A stretch of DNA of 22,051 nucleotides from an uncultured Clostridia bacterium (GCA_937889655.1 CALBZG010000105.1:1-22051); one strand, 5' to 3'. Counted from the stretch's first letter, positions 1 through 7,250 are shown. The notes: generated by a model not told the origin, from the letters alone. A program made the numbers and translations.

Positions 1-30
1 CATGGATCCAAATAATATTGCCATAGCCAT
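1..30 (-). CDS. dctM: TRAP transporter large permease subunit, N-terminal fragment
   Basis: Only the first ten codons are present (MAMAILFGSM), running off the left edge. The reading frame starts at an ATG at 30-28, one base after the dctQ stop codon, with a GGAGG-type ribosome binding site inside the last dctQ codons. The short hydrophobic start resembles the N-terminus of DctM, the large 12-helix subunit that forms the transport channel of TRAP systems. The position after dctP and dctQ fits the usual operon order. A second in-frame ATG at 24-22 is possible but lies farther from the ribosome binding site. The call rests mainly on gene order. Confidence 0.75.
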   Translation of the reverse strand, partial: MAMAILFGSM

Positions 31-31
31 A

Positions 32-541
32 TTATGCCGCACCTCCCTTCACAAGCTTTCTGCCTTCTTCTATTATTTGAACGATCAATCTGATGGAAAC
101 TACAAAGGCACATAAAGGTAATGCTGCGTTTACAAACACCAGTGGTATCCTTTGTCCCGCCGAAACAGCGTCTTTTGCAACAAGTTGCTGGCATACATCG
201 GTTCCTGCTATAACTAAAACAACATTTAATGCGAGCCATATCAATAAAATCACTATTTCCAACAAATTTTTGGACTTTAATTTATTACGTTTGATAAGTG
301 CCCCGCTGATCAGCTCGATTCGGATATGTTGTTTGTCTTTAAGCCCCAGACTGGCCCCCAGCCAGATCTGCCAAATAAATATATATCTCGTGACTTCCTC
401 CGTCCAAGAAGGCGCGTCATTAAATATAAATCTCATTATGACCTGATAGAAAATGAGCGTTACTGTCACCGCCAAACTTATAACGAGAAGATACTCTTCA
501 AACTTGTTGTAACCATGTCCGATTTTTTTAAGTGTATTCAA
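32..541 (-). CDS. dctQ: TRAP transporter small permease subunit
   Basis: This is a 169-residue membrane protein with four predicted hydrophobic helices, the size and layout of DctQ. DctQ is the small membrane subunit that pairs with DctM and docks the solute-bound DctP. The stretch TEEVTRYIFIWQIWLGASLG after helix one is characteristic of the family. The start is TTG at 541-539, preceded six bases away by a strong ribosome binding site (AGGGAGGGG at 556-548); the next in-frame ATG is at residue 35, inside the first helix, so TTG is clearly the start. It is the second gene of the operon, 115 bases after dctP, and that gap holds a stable hairpin. It abuts dctM with one base between them. Confidence 0.93.
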   Translation of the reverse strand: MNTLKKIGHGYNKFEEYLLVISLAVTVTLIFYQVIMRFIFNDAPSWTEEVTRYIFIWQIWLGASLGLKDKQHIRIELISGALIKRNKLKSKNLLEIVILLIWLALNVVLVIAGTDVCQQLVAKDAVSAGQRIPLVFVNAALPLCAFVVSIRLIVQIIEEGRKLVKGGAA

Positions 542-562
542 ATACTTCCCCTCCCTAATGAT

Positions 563-615
563 GCGATTTTAATCGCAAGAACCCAGACAACGGGCCGGAC
601 CCGTCATCTGGGTTC
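563..615 (-). promoter_or_regulatory. Intercistronic hairpins between dctP and dctQ
   Basis: The main hairpin pairs GAACCCAGA (579-587) with TCTGGGTTC (607-615). After a 2x2 internal loop it continues with ACGGG (590-594) pairing with CCCGT (600-604) around a five-base loop, giving 14 base pairs in all. A smaller inverted repeat (GCGATT/AATCGC, 563-576) lies next to it on the dctQ side. No uridine run follows, so this is probably not a full terminator. It more likely protects the dctP message from 3' decay or slows transcription, which would make the binding protein more abundant than the membrane subunits. Confidence 0.75.
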
Positions 616-656
616 GAGATACTATTAACCCAATTCGCCAACCCTAAAACAGGTAA

Positions 657-1679
657 CTAGAATTTTTCGTTAGCGATATCGACATAGTCAAATAGTTCAG
701 GAGTGACTTTCTGTTTGTACTCATCATACATCGGGGTTACCGCTTCTCTCATAGCCGCCAAAGCATCTTCAGCAACAACGTTCACTTCCATGCCGGCCGC
801 TTCTAATGCTGCAATAGCATCGGCATCGCTGGCGCTTTCAAGTTCTCTTTGAGTAGTTATGCAACCCTGAGCGACTCCGTCTCTGATGATCTGCTGGTCT
901 TCTGGACTTAGCCCATTGAACCAATCCGCATTTGCTACGATAGCATTTGTTGAATAAACATGGTTGGTGATGGACATGTATTTCTGGACTTCTGCGAATT
1001 TAGACGCCAGAACCAAAGCGGCACCATTTTCTTCCCCATCAACAGTTCCCTGCTGCAATGCGGTATACAACTCGGCAAAACTCATCGGAACCGGGCTTGC
1101 GCCAAGCAATTCGAACATTCTGATGAATACCGGAGATTCCATGGTTCTGAATTTTATTCCCTTATAGTCCTCTAATTTGGTTATTGGTCTTATGTTGTTT
1201 GTCATCTGTCTGAGGCCGTTATCGTTGAAGCCTAAGCCAATAAGGCCATCTTCTTCAATCGTAGCATTTAGCGCTGTACCTAATTCATTATCCAGCGCGT
1301 AATAGAATGCTTCTCTTGTATCCCAGATGAACGGCAGGTCCAGAATCATAAAATCATCGCTGTAACTAGTAAGGACAGAGGAAACAGCAATTGTCATCTG
1401 AAGCGTGCCCTGAGCAACTGCTTCTACTGAGTCTGCATCTCCGCCATACTGTCCATTAGGCAGAATGTTGACTGTAACACGGCCTTCAGTCTGCTCTTCA
1501 ACATAGTCTTTGAAAGCAACTGCGCCCTGATGTACGGATCTGTCTTCCGGTTCAACATGGGAGATTGTAATTGTGTAAGCATCTCCCCCTTCGGCAGGCG
1601 CTTCACTTCCACCGCCACACCCGACAAAGCTTGTTGCTACCATTGTGCTGAGCAACAATACTGATAAGATTTTTTTCAT
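657..1679 (-). CDS. dctP: TRAP transporter solute-binding lipoprotein (DctP family)
   Basis: This 340-residue extracytoplasmic binding protein captures a carboxylate-type solute and delivers it to DctQM. Residues 1-20 form a signal peptide ending in the lipobox FVG-C, with Cys21 the lipidated residue, as expected in a Gram-positive cell. A short Gly/Ala/Glu linker follows. The body carries the DctP hallmark GIKFRTMESPVF with Arg178, the position that in this family usually salt-bridges the substrate carboxylate, and then the block FAELYTALQQGTVDGEENG near 201-219. The ATG start has the ribosome binding site AAAGGAGG a few bases upstream. It is first in the operon. The substrate cannot be named from sequence alone; in this family it is usually a C4-dicarboxylate, sialic acid, keto acid or amino acid. 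Confidence 0.95.
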   Translation of the reverse strand: MKKILSVLLLSTMVATSFVGCGGGSEAPAEGGDAYTITISHVEPEDRSVHQGAVAFKDYVEEQTEGRVTVNILPNGQYGGDADSVEAVAQGTLQMTIAVSSVLTSYSDDFMILDLPFIWDTREAFYYALDNELGTALNATIEEDGLIGLGFNDNGLRQMTNNIRPITKLEDYKGIKFRTMESPVFIRMFELLGASPVPMSFAELYTALQQGTVDGEENGAALVLASKFAEVQKYMSITNHVYSTNAIVANADWFNGLSPEDQQIIRDGVAQGCITTQRELESASDADAIAALEAAGMEVNVVAEDALAAMREAVTPMYDEYKQKVTPELFDYVDIANEKF

Positions 1680-1775
1680 AGAAACCTCCTTTTAAAAATA
1701 CCACTTGATTAGCTAAATTTTTTGTTAATTTGATTTGTTGGTACGCAGTGTAACTAACAATCAATTAGCTGTCTG

Positions 1776-1805
1776 ATTATAAACAATCAGCAATTAACAT
1801 GCCAA
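1776..1805 (-). promoter_or_regulatory. dctPQM promoter, sigma-54-like with overlapping sigma-A-like elements
   Basis: On the minus strand 1804-1789 reads TGGCATGTTAATTGCT. This matches the sigma-54 -24/-12 consensus (TGGCACG, four bases, TTGCW) except for one C-to-T change. The same segment also allows a sigma-A reading: TTGGCA (1805-1800), an 18-base spacer and a perfect TATAAT (1781-1776). The palindrome CTGATT/AATCAG (1773-1790) covers the -10 area. The leader to the dctP ATG would be about 95 bases. Which sigma factor is used cannot be settled by reading alone. Confidence 0.6.
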
Positions 1806-1897
1806 CATGATTGAGAAAAGAAAAATAATGCTAAGACTGCATTGTAGCCATTTCAAACCACTAATTCACTTTATACCTGTAATTAGGCGAAGTAAAC

Positions 1898-1935
1898 CGA
1901 ACCATTTTTGACATTATTACTTCAATAGCGGTTCA
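1898..1935. promoter_or_regulatory. Candidate activator-binding inverted repeat upstream of dctP
   Basis: CGAACCATTTTTGA (1898-1911) and TCAATAGCGGTTCA (1922-1935) form an imperfect inverted repeat. Ten of 14 positions match, including the GAACC/GGTTC cores, with ten bases between the arms. It lies about 95-145 bases upstream of the sigma-54-like promoter, the usual distance for a bacterial enhancer-binding protein. The function is inferred from position and symmetry only. Confidence 0.4.
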
Positions 1936-2019
1936 TCAGACTGACCGTTTTTAATATCTTCTTTCAATTACATGATTTTTTCGATTTAGTTGTAGGCCTA
2001 AGCATTTATTGACAAGCAG

Positions 2020-2049
2020 TTGCGATTGGGTTAAGGTTTACAATATACT
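2020..2049 (+). promoter_or_regulatory. Probable sigma-A promoter for the small membrane-protein gene
   Basis: TTGCGA (2020-2025), an 18-base spacer and TATACT (2044-2049) lie 45 bases before the start codon at 2095. A consensus TTGACA at 2009-2014 is too far from any good -10 hexamer (24 bases to TACAAT at 2039). The assignment is therefore moderate. Confidence 0.45.
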
Positions 2050-2094
2050 GTTAACAAATTACACTTCGTCAAATATCAAGAACCGGAGTAATAT

Positions 2095-2571
2095 ATGATT
2101 TATCTTCATTTCATTATAGCGGGATTATTTATGGTCATCGGATTCTGTATGCGTTTCGGACTGTGGAAAAGTTTAGTAGCAGACGCTTACAGGCATATTC
2201 CTAGATTTAAGAACCAGGAATTCGATGAGTTTGAAGTAAGACGGTTTGTGGGAGAAACTTCTGTTAAACTGGGGTTTATTATTCTTGCTATTGCGGTTGT
2301 GGGTGTTTTTGATAAAAAAGATTTCGATCTTGCAGTGATCTTCGGATGGATATGTTTTATTATATATGCGGTAGCGTCCGTGACCTTCATCGATAAAGTC
2401 GACATTTTCGACAAGCGTAGAAAAGCCAAGCAAAAAGCAAAAATGGAACAAGCTAAAGCTCTTTACGAGTCATCGCACGGTTTTAACCATGGGGCAGACC
2501 ATAACACTAACCATGAAGCTAATCGCAAGGATGATCCGGCAGCGCCTGGAGACGATGAGATGAAGCGTTGA
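2095..2571 (+). CDS. Small membrane protein of unknown function with a charged, His-containing tail
   Basis: I do not recognise this 158-residue protein. Three hydrophobic segments are visible, at about residues 3-25, 57-75 and 80-100. A basic and acidic loop (RFKNQEFDEFEVRRF) lies between the first and second. The C-terminal 50 residues are soluble: first Lys-rich, then a stretch with five histidines between residues 128 and 141, ending acidic. The layout resembles small DUF3784-type membrane proteins loosely, but I cannot confirm membership. GGAG seven bases upstream supports the start. It is divergent from the TRAP operon, and a ybaK gene follows after 62 bases on the same strand, possibly in one transcript. 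Confidence 0.8.
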   Translation: MIYLHFIIAGLFMVIGFCMRFGLWKSLVADAYRHIPRFKNQEFDEFEVRRFVGETSVKLGFIILAIAVVGVFDKKDFDLAVIFGWICFIIYAVASVTFIDKVDIFDKRRKAKQKAKMEQAKALYESSHGFNHGADHNTNHEANRKDDPAAPGDDEMKR

Positions 2572-2633
2572 GCCGGCCATTATCCGAACACAATTATGCA
2601 GGTTATATATTAAGTTATATATGGGGGTATTCG

Positions 2634-3107
2634 ATGGCGATATCAAAAACAAATGCCGTCCGTCTGCTGGATAGCAAAAAAATTCAATATGAAATTTACG
2701 AATATGATGCACCCGAAGGATTTCTTGATGGAGTTTCGGTAGCAAAGGCAACAGGGATGCCCGTTGATAAGGTATTCAAGACATTGGTGACTCAAGGGGC
2801 CAGCCATGAATATTATGTTTGCATCATACCCGTTGCCGCTGAACTGGATCTTAAAAAAGCCGCCAAACATTTTGGCGAGAAGAAGCTCGACATGATCCCT
2901 GCAAGAAACATTACCGCAGTGACCGGTTATATCAAAGGCGGCTGCTCGCCTTTGGGAATGAAAAAAGCCTTCAGGACCGCCATTCACCAAAGCGCTGCAG
3001 AACTGGGCAAGATCGTTGTCAGCGCAGGGAAAGTCGGATTGCAAATGGAGATTTCACCCCAAGACCTGCTTGCCGTTGCCAAAGCATCTTTAGCTGATCT
3101 TATTTAG
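2634..3107 (+). CDS. ybaK: Cys-tRNA(Pro)/Cys-tRNA(Cys) deacylase, YbaK/EbsC family
   Basis: This 157-residue protein belongs to the YbaK/EbsC trans-editing family, which hydrolyses cysteine mischarged on tRNA(Pro) after prolyl-tRNA synthetase releases it. Family signatures are KVFKTLV (residues 45-51), with the conserved lysine needed for activity, and GYIKGGCSPLGMKK near 102-115. The length is the usual one. The reading frame can be extended to 2568, but that start overlaps the preceding gene and adds 22 unrelated residues. The ATG at 2634 has GGGGG six bases upstream and gives the normal N-terminus, so I chose it. The ribosome binding site is not ideal. A second family member lies at 6774. 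Confidence 0.92.
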   Translation: MAISKTNAVRLLDSKKIQYEIYEYDAPEGFLDGVSVAKATGMPVDKVFKTLVTQGASHEYYVCIIPVAAELDLKKAAKHFGEKKLDMIPARNITAVTGYIKGGCSPLGMKKAFRTAIHQSAAELGKIVVSAGKVGLQMEISPQDLLAVAKASLADLI

Positions 3108-3204
3108 GCGAACCCCTTCCATCATAAAAACAAAAGAGCCTCTATGCTGCAGCACTGCGGACGGGTTTGATTCCCTTCTCTTCAACGGTGTTGCTTTTTT
3201 GCTT

Positions 3205-3229
3205 GTAATCTTGTTTCATTTGTGATAAT
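3205..3229 (+). promoter_or_regulatory. Possible extended -10 promoter for typA
   Basis: TGTGATAAT (3221-3229) is an extended -10 element (TGN followed by GATAAT) about 30 bases before the typA start codon. No good -35 box stands at 16-18 bases; TTGCTT at 3199 is 19 bases away. The remaining gap after ybaK (3108-3200) shows no clear terminator. Confidence 0.4.
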
Positions 3230-3258
3230 TTAATAAGGTTGTAGAAGAAAGGAACTAA

Positions 3259-5127
3259 ATGAAAGAAAAGATAATCAATATAGCTGTAATTGCCCATGTT
3301 GATGCGGGCAAATCTACCCTGGTAGACGCTTTTTTAAGTCAGAGCGGTATTTTCAGGGCAAATGAAAATGTTGTGGAATGCATTATGGATAGCGATGATA
3401 TCGAACGGGAACGGGGCATTACTATCTATTCCAAAAATTGTTCGGTTATGCATAAGGATGTCAAAATCAATATCGTGGACACTCCGGGACATGCGGACTT
3501 CTCTTCGGAAGTGGAGCGCATCATGAAGACCGTGGATACTGTTATCCTGCTGGTGGATTCTAGCGAAGGACCAATGCCACAGACTCGATTCGTTCTCAAG
3601 AAATCATTAGAGCAGGGATTGAATCCGATTCTCCTGATCAATAAAATCGATAAGAGGGATGCCAGGATCAAAGAAGTGGTTGACGAGGTCTACGAATTGT
3701 TCATGGATCTTGAAGCAAACGACAGACAACTCGATTTCCCAATACTATATGGCATAGCAAGGCAAGGGATCGTTGTATATGATCCCAATGATGTGGAAGG
3801 TCTGGAAATCGGTCTGGGCGAAAGTAAAATACGAAAAAATACCGCGGGCGGTGATAGAGGGCTTGACATAACACCTCTTTTCGAAACGATCGAAAAACAT
3901 GTAGCCCCATATCCGGATTTCAATGACGAACATCTGCAGCTCCAGATTTCAAGCCTTGGTTATGATGACTATATTGGCAGGCTGGGCATCGGACGTATCT
4001 ATAGAGGCAGGATCAGGTCTGGCCAAACGGTTTCCGTCACGAAGATAGATGGCAGCATTGTGCAGAAAAAAATCAATCAGGTGTTTATTTATAGAGGCTT
4101 GAAACGTGTTCCGGTGGATGAGGCAGAGTGCGGCGATATTGTGGTAGTGTCGGGAATATCCGATATTTCTATCGGCGAAACCATTTGTGATGAAGGCCAT
4201 GCAGAACCGCTGGAGATGATCAAAATCGAAGAGCCCACCTTGTCCATGAACTTCATGGTCAATAAATCACCATTTGCCGGATTGTCCGGCAAATGGGTAA
4301 CGTCAAGACATCTCAAGGAAAGACTGTCGAAAGAGTTGGAAGTCAATGTGGGCCTTATTGTCGAGCCCACTGATTCAACAGACTCTTTTAAAGTGTCAGG
4401 CCGGGGTGAATTGCATTTGTCCATTCTGATTGAAAATATGCGTCGCGAGGGATATGAGCTGGCTGTATCAAAACCTGAAGTCATCATGCAGCATGGCAAG
4501 AACGGCAAACGACTGGAGCCTATGGAGCAGGTTATTATTTCTGTTCCTGAAGAATATTCAGGAACTGTCATATCTAAACTGAACCTGAGGAAAGGTCTGA
4601 TGAAACAGATGTCAGGGACAAACGGCTATGTTAAGATGGAATATACTGTGCCAACCAGGGGTCTCCTTGGATACAGATCTGAGTTCATAAATGACACCCA
4701 CGGCGAAGGGACCATGGTCAGGCGGTTCGACAGTTTTGACGAGTTCAAAGGGGAGATCCCCCAGCGTATCAACGGCGTTGCCATATCTTTGGAAGCAGGC
4801 ATCACCACGCCTTATGCATTGAATAATATCGGAGAACGTGTTCAAATGTTCGTTGCACCCGGCACAAGAGTTTATGAAGGCATGATCGTAGGAATGAATA
4901 GCCGGAACGAAGACATGGTGGTCAATCCATGTAAAGCAAAAAAAGTGACAAACATGCGGGCCGCCGGCAGCGACGATGCTGTCAAGCTGTCCCCACACAG
5001 GCAATTCTCCCTTGAAGATGCTCTCGAATTCATTAATGATGACGAACTGGTTGAAATCGTACCTGATGATATCAGGTTAAGAAAGAAGATCCTATCAGAA
5101 CTGGATCGGCGAAGAAGCGGAAGATAG
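3259..5127 (+). CDS. typA: Ribosome-associated translational GTPase TypA/BipA
   Basis: This 622-residue GTPase of the EF-G-like superfamily acts on the ribosome and supports ribosome assembly, stress response and growth at low temperature. The N-terminal G domain has AHVDAGKST (12-20, P-loop), ERGITI (51-56, switch I), DTPGH (74-78) and NKID (128-131). The later part keeps the order of family blocks, including SGRGELHLSILIENMRREGY and the TypA-specific C-terminal domain. The length is close to the usual 605-615. The start is supported by AAAGGA five bases before the ATG. It is a single gene with a perfect terminator two bases after the stop codon. Confidence 0.97.
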   Translation: MKEKIINIAVIAHVDAGKSTLVDAFLSQSGIFRANENVVECIMDSDDIERERGITIYSKNCSVMHKDVKINIVDTPGHADFSSEVERIMKTVDTVILLVDSSEGPMPQTRFVLKKSLEQGLNPILLINKIDKRDARIKEVVDEVYELFMDLEANDRQLDFPILYGIARQGIVVYDPNDVEGLEIGLGESKIRKNTAGGDRGLDITPLFETIEKHVAPYPDFNDEHLQLQISSLGYDDYIGRLGIGRIYRGRIRSGQTVSVTKIDGSIVQKKINQVFIYRGLKRVPVDEAECGDIVVVSGISDISIGETICDEGHAEPLEMIKIEEPTLSMNFMVNKSPFAGLSGKWVTSRHLKERLSKELEVNVGLIVEPTDSTDSFKVSGRGELHLSILIENMRREGYELAVSKPEVIMQHGKNGKRLEPMEQVIISVPEEYSGTVISKLNLRKGLMKQMSGTNGYVKMEYTVPTRGLLGYRSEFINDTHGEGTMVRRFDSFDEFKGEIPQRINGVAISLEAGITTPYALNNIGERVQMFVAPGTRVYEGMIVGMNSRNEDMVVNPCKAKKVTNMRAAGSDDAVKLSPHRQFSLEDALEFINDDELVEIVPDDIRLRKKILSELDRRRSGR

Positions 5128-5129
5128 TA

Positions 5130-5162
5130 AAAAGTGCGTTGCAATGCAACGCACTTTTATTA
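5130..5162. terminator. Bidirectional intrinsic terminator between typA and the NSS gene
   Basis: A perfect palindrome at 5130-5158 pairs AAAAGTGCGTTGCA with TGCAACGCACTTTT around a single central base. T-rich flanks lie on one side and A-rich flanks on the other. It can end typA (plus) and the converging transporter gene (minus, stop at 5163) with the same hairpin. Confidence 0.92.
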
Positions 5163-6563
5163 TTAAAACAATTCCCAGCCAAAAAATCCGTTCAATTGCC
5201 CCACAAGTATAAAGGCCATCATGAGGGGAGCGATATATCTAAAACATATCATTGAGAAATGCTTGGAGTTCCATAAGGATCCGTCCGCTGTGATCTCATC
5301 CTCCATCCACTTTGGCCCCAGTTTCCATCCTATAATCAGGGACATCACCATGGCTCCCAGCGGCATCATAATACCCTCTGCAAACAGGTCAAAGAAATCA
5401 AGCCATATGAAGCCAAGAGGCCTCGGCAACCCGTTTGTCCCAAGACCATCCCATGCTACGATGCACGCCAAGGCAAATATGATAATGGAACAAATGAATG
5501 AATACTCGATTCGTTTTGGGTATTCTCCTTTGGAAATCTTCTTGTCTATCAAAGTCGCTGTTGCAACCTCCAAAAGAGATATCGCTGAGGTGATGGCCGC
5601 AATAACAACAAAGAGATAGAACAGGAATCCGAACACTGGCCCTAAAACCCCTCCCATAGCGCCAAAAACTCCTTGCAGCGTCACGAATAAAAGCCCTGGG
5701 CCGCCGGTTGGTTCCATACCAAATGCGAATACCGCCGGCATTACGGCAAGTCCCGCTAAAAGAGCAACTGCCGTATCAAATATAGGAACGAGGATCGCAT
5801 TACGCTCAATATTCTCTTGCTTGGACAGATACGCACCGTAGGTAATCATGCAGCCCATTCCTAAAGAGAGCGAAAAGAACATCTGGCCGCCCGCTCTTCC
5901 GAGCACTGTGATCCAGCCGGTTCCCTCAAAAACCTCAAAGTTCGGTTTCCACATAAATGCAATACCCTCGGCAGCTCCCGGAAGCGTTATACTTCTTACA
6001 ACGACTACCAGCAAAAGGAAAAACAGCGCCGGCATGGCAACTTTCGAAAAGGCCTCGATGCCTTTTGAAACGCCACCGGCTACAATTATAAAAGTCAGGA
6101 AGCAGAATATCAAAGTGTAAATGATCGCCTCTTCTGGAGTATGTAAAAACTCCGAAAAGTAGGCACCGCTATCCACTGCTCCTATGCCCCAGGCGGCACC
6201 TAGTAAATCTCCGAGGTTTCCAATCATGTATTTTATAGCGTATCCGCCAAGAACAGTGTAGAATGCCATGATGAGAAAGGGGCAAATCGTTCCCATCCAT
6301 CCCAGCCATTCATATTTTCGGCTAAGTTCATGATACGCCGCCAATACGCCCTTGCCTGTTCTCCGGCCTATGGTCAGTTCACCAAGCATGATAACGTAGC
6401 CAACACAGATCACCAGAACCAGATAAATTAAAAGAAACGGGAATCCCCCGCTAATACCCATCTTATATGGAAATCCCCAGATGTTTCCCAAGCCCACCGC
6501 AGAGCCCACTGCTGCCATCAAAAATCCAAAGTTTGTCCCGAATTGTCCTTTTTGATTCCCCAT
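5163..6563 (-). CDS. Sodium:neurotransmitter symporter (NSS/SNF family) amino acid transporter
   Basis: This is a LeuT-fold Na+-coupled symporter, 466 residues from the chosen start, with about 11-12 hydrophobic helices. Bacterial relatives import amino acids with Na+. The N-terminal signature GSAVGLGNIWGFPY (residues 20-33) marks helix 1 with its unwound substrate and Na+ site. Position 30, normally Arg in IWRFPY and part of the extracellular gate in LeuT, is Gly here. The ATG at 6563 has AAGGAG nine bases upstream. The in-frame ATG at 6584 has no ribosome binding site, and starting there would put that ribosome binding site inside the coding region. The gene stands alone, with a consensus promoter upstream and a shared terminator downstream. 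Its substrate cannot be told. Confidence 0.93.
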   Translation of the reverse strand: MGNQKGQFGTNFGFLMAAVGSAVGLGNIWGFPYKMGISGGFPFLLIYLVLVICVGYVIMLGELTIGRRTGKGVLAAYHELSRKYEWLGWMGTICPFLIMAFYTVLGGYAIKYMIGNLGDLLGAAWGIGAVDSGAYFSEFLHTPEEAIIYTLIFCFLTFIIVAGGVSKGIEAFSKVAMPALFFLLLVVVVRSITLPGAAEGIAFMWKPNFEVFEGTGWITVLGRAGGQMFFSLSLGMGCMITYGAYLSKQENIERNAILVPIFDTAVALLAGLAVMPAVFAFGMEPTGGPGLLFVTLQGVFGAMGGVLGPVFGFLFYLFVVIAAITSAISLLEVATATLIDKKISKGEYPKRIEYSFICSIIIFALACIVAWDGLGTNGLPRPLGFIWLDFFDLFAEGIMMPLGAMVMSLIIGWKLGPKWMEDEITADGSLWNSKHFSMICFRYIAPLMMAFILVGQLNGFFGWELF

Positions 6564-6627
6564 CAGGTTTTGCTCCTTTTTCATGTTTGGTAAATAAATA
6601 TGATTTGTTCAATAAAATTATAAATTC

Positions 6628-6656
6628 AATATACTTTATCCACCAACAGGTGTCAA
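6628..6656 (-). promoter_or_regulatory. Sigma-A promoter of the NSS transporter gene
   Basis: On the minus strand TTGACA (6656-6651), a 17-base spacer and TATATT (6633-6628) form a near-consensus promoter. The leader to the ATG at 6563 would be about 58 bases. Confidence 0.85.
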
Positions 6657-6716
6657 CTCATGTCTGTTTGTAGCCGATTTGTTCTCAGATTATGGCTGAA
6701 GTGCCTGCTGTAATCC

Positions 6717-6745
6717 TTGCAAAAGCCTTTTTCCGAAGGTATAAT
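6717..6745 (+). promoter_or_regulatory. Sigma-A promoter of the second ybaK-family gene
   Basis: TTGCAA (6717-6722), a 17-base spacer and a perfect TATAAT (6740-6745) lie upstream of an AGGAGG ribosome binding site (6760-6765) and the ATG at 6774. The promoter excludes the longer reading frame that would begin at 6717. Confidence 0.85.
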
Positions 6746-6773
6746 ATTTCTTGTTGAACAGGAGGTTCCAAAA

Positions 6774-7247
6774 ATGGCTATCGATAAAGTCCGTGATTAT
6801 CTTCAAGGCTTCGGCTTGGCTGATAGGATCTTAGAATTCCCAACATCCTCTGCAACTGTTGAGCTTGCAGCAAATGCAGCCGGAGTCATACCGGCCCGGA
6901 TATGTAAAACCATCTCTTTTAAGACCGATAGCGGTTGTGTGCTGATCCAAACCGCCGGCGATACCAAAATAAGCAACAGCAAATACAAAGCTTATTTCAA
7001 TACCAAAGCAAAGATGTTAAATGCCGAAGAAGTGCTGTTCTATACAGGGCATGAAATTGGGGGCGTATGCGCCTTCGCCGTAGAAAGAGAGGACGTCAAG
7101 ATCTTCTGCGATAATTCCATGAAACGTTTTGAAACCATGTTCCCGGCATGCGGTTCTTCAAACAGTGCCATTGAACTGACACCTGATGAATTGTTTCGAT
7201 ACAGCAATTCCCTGGAATGGATCGATGTCTGTGATACACCGGAATAA
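6774..7247 (+). CDS. YbaK/EbsC-family aminoacyl-tRNA deacylase-like protein
   Basis: This 157-residue member of the YbaK/ProXp editing superfamily is distant from the copy at 2634. Visible family blocks are PARICKTISFK (39-49) with the conserved lysine, a central GHEIGGVCAFAV (near 90-101) and MFPACGSSNSAIELTPDEL (near 121-139). The last block is typical of the branch annotated as YbaK/prolyl-tRNA synthetase-associated domain proteins. The likely role is hydrolysis of mischarged aminoacyl-tRNA in trans; which amino acid and tRNA cannot be told. The start is set by AGGAGG eight bases upstream and by a promoter that would lie inside any longer version. It is a single-gene unit with its own terminator. 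Confidence 0.88.
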   Translation: MAIDKVRDYLQGFGLADRILEFPTSSATVELAANAAGVIPARICKTISFKTDSGCVLIQTAGDTKISNSKYKAYFNTKAKMLNAEEVLFYTGHEIGGVCAFAVEREDVKIFCDNSMKRFETMFPACGSSNSAIELTPDELFRYSNSLEWIDVCDTPE

Positions 7248-7250
7248 CTC

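Larger units (their letters stand above)
1680..2094. other. Intergenic regulatory region between dctP and a divergent membrane-protein gene
   Basis: These 415 AT-rich bases hold no convincing ORF. They contain the leader of dctP, a sigma-54-like promoter with an overlapping sigma-A-like one (1776-1805), a palindrome across the transcription start region (1773-1790), a candidate activator site (1898-1935), and a probable sigma-A promoter facing right at 2020-2049. The rest shows no structure I can support. Confidence 0.7.

Noticed and set aside
2009..2044. Promoter TTGACA with TACAAT before the gene at 2095
   Set aside because: The spacing of 24 bases is too long for sigma-A; TTGCGA with TATACT at 18 bases fits better.
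2568..2633. Upstream extension of the first YbaK-family protein
   Set aside because: It overlaps the stop of the preceding gene, adds non-family residues, and the ATG at 2634 has a plausible ribosome binding site.
6717..6773. Upstream extension of the second YbaK-family protein
   Set aside because: It would begin inside the -35 box of the gene's own promoter and lacks a ribosome binding site.
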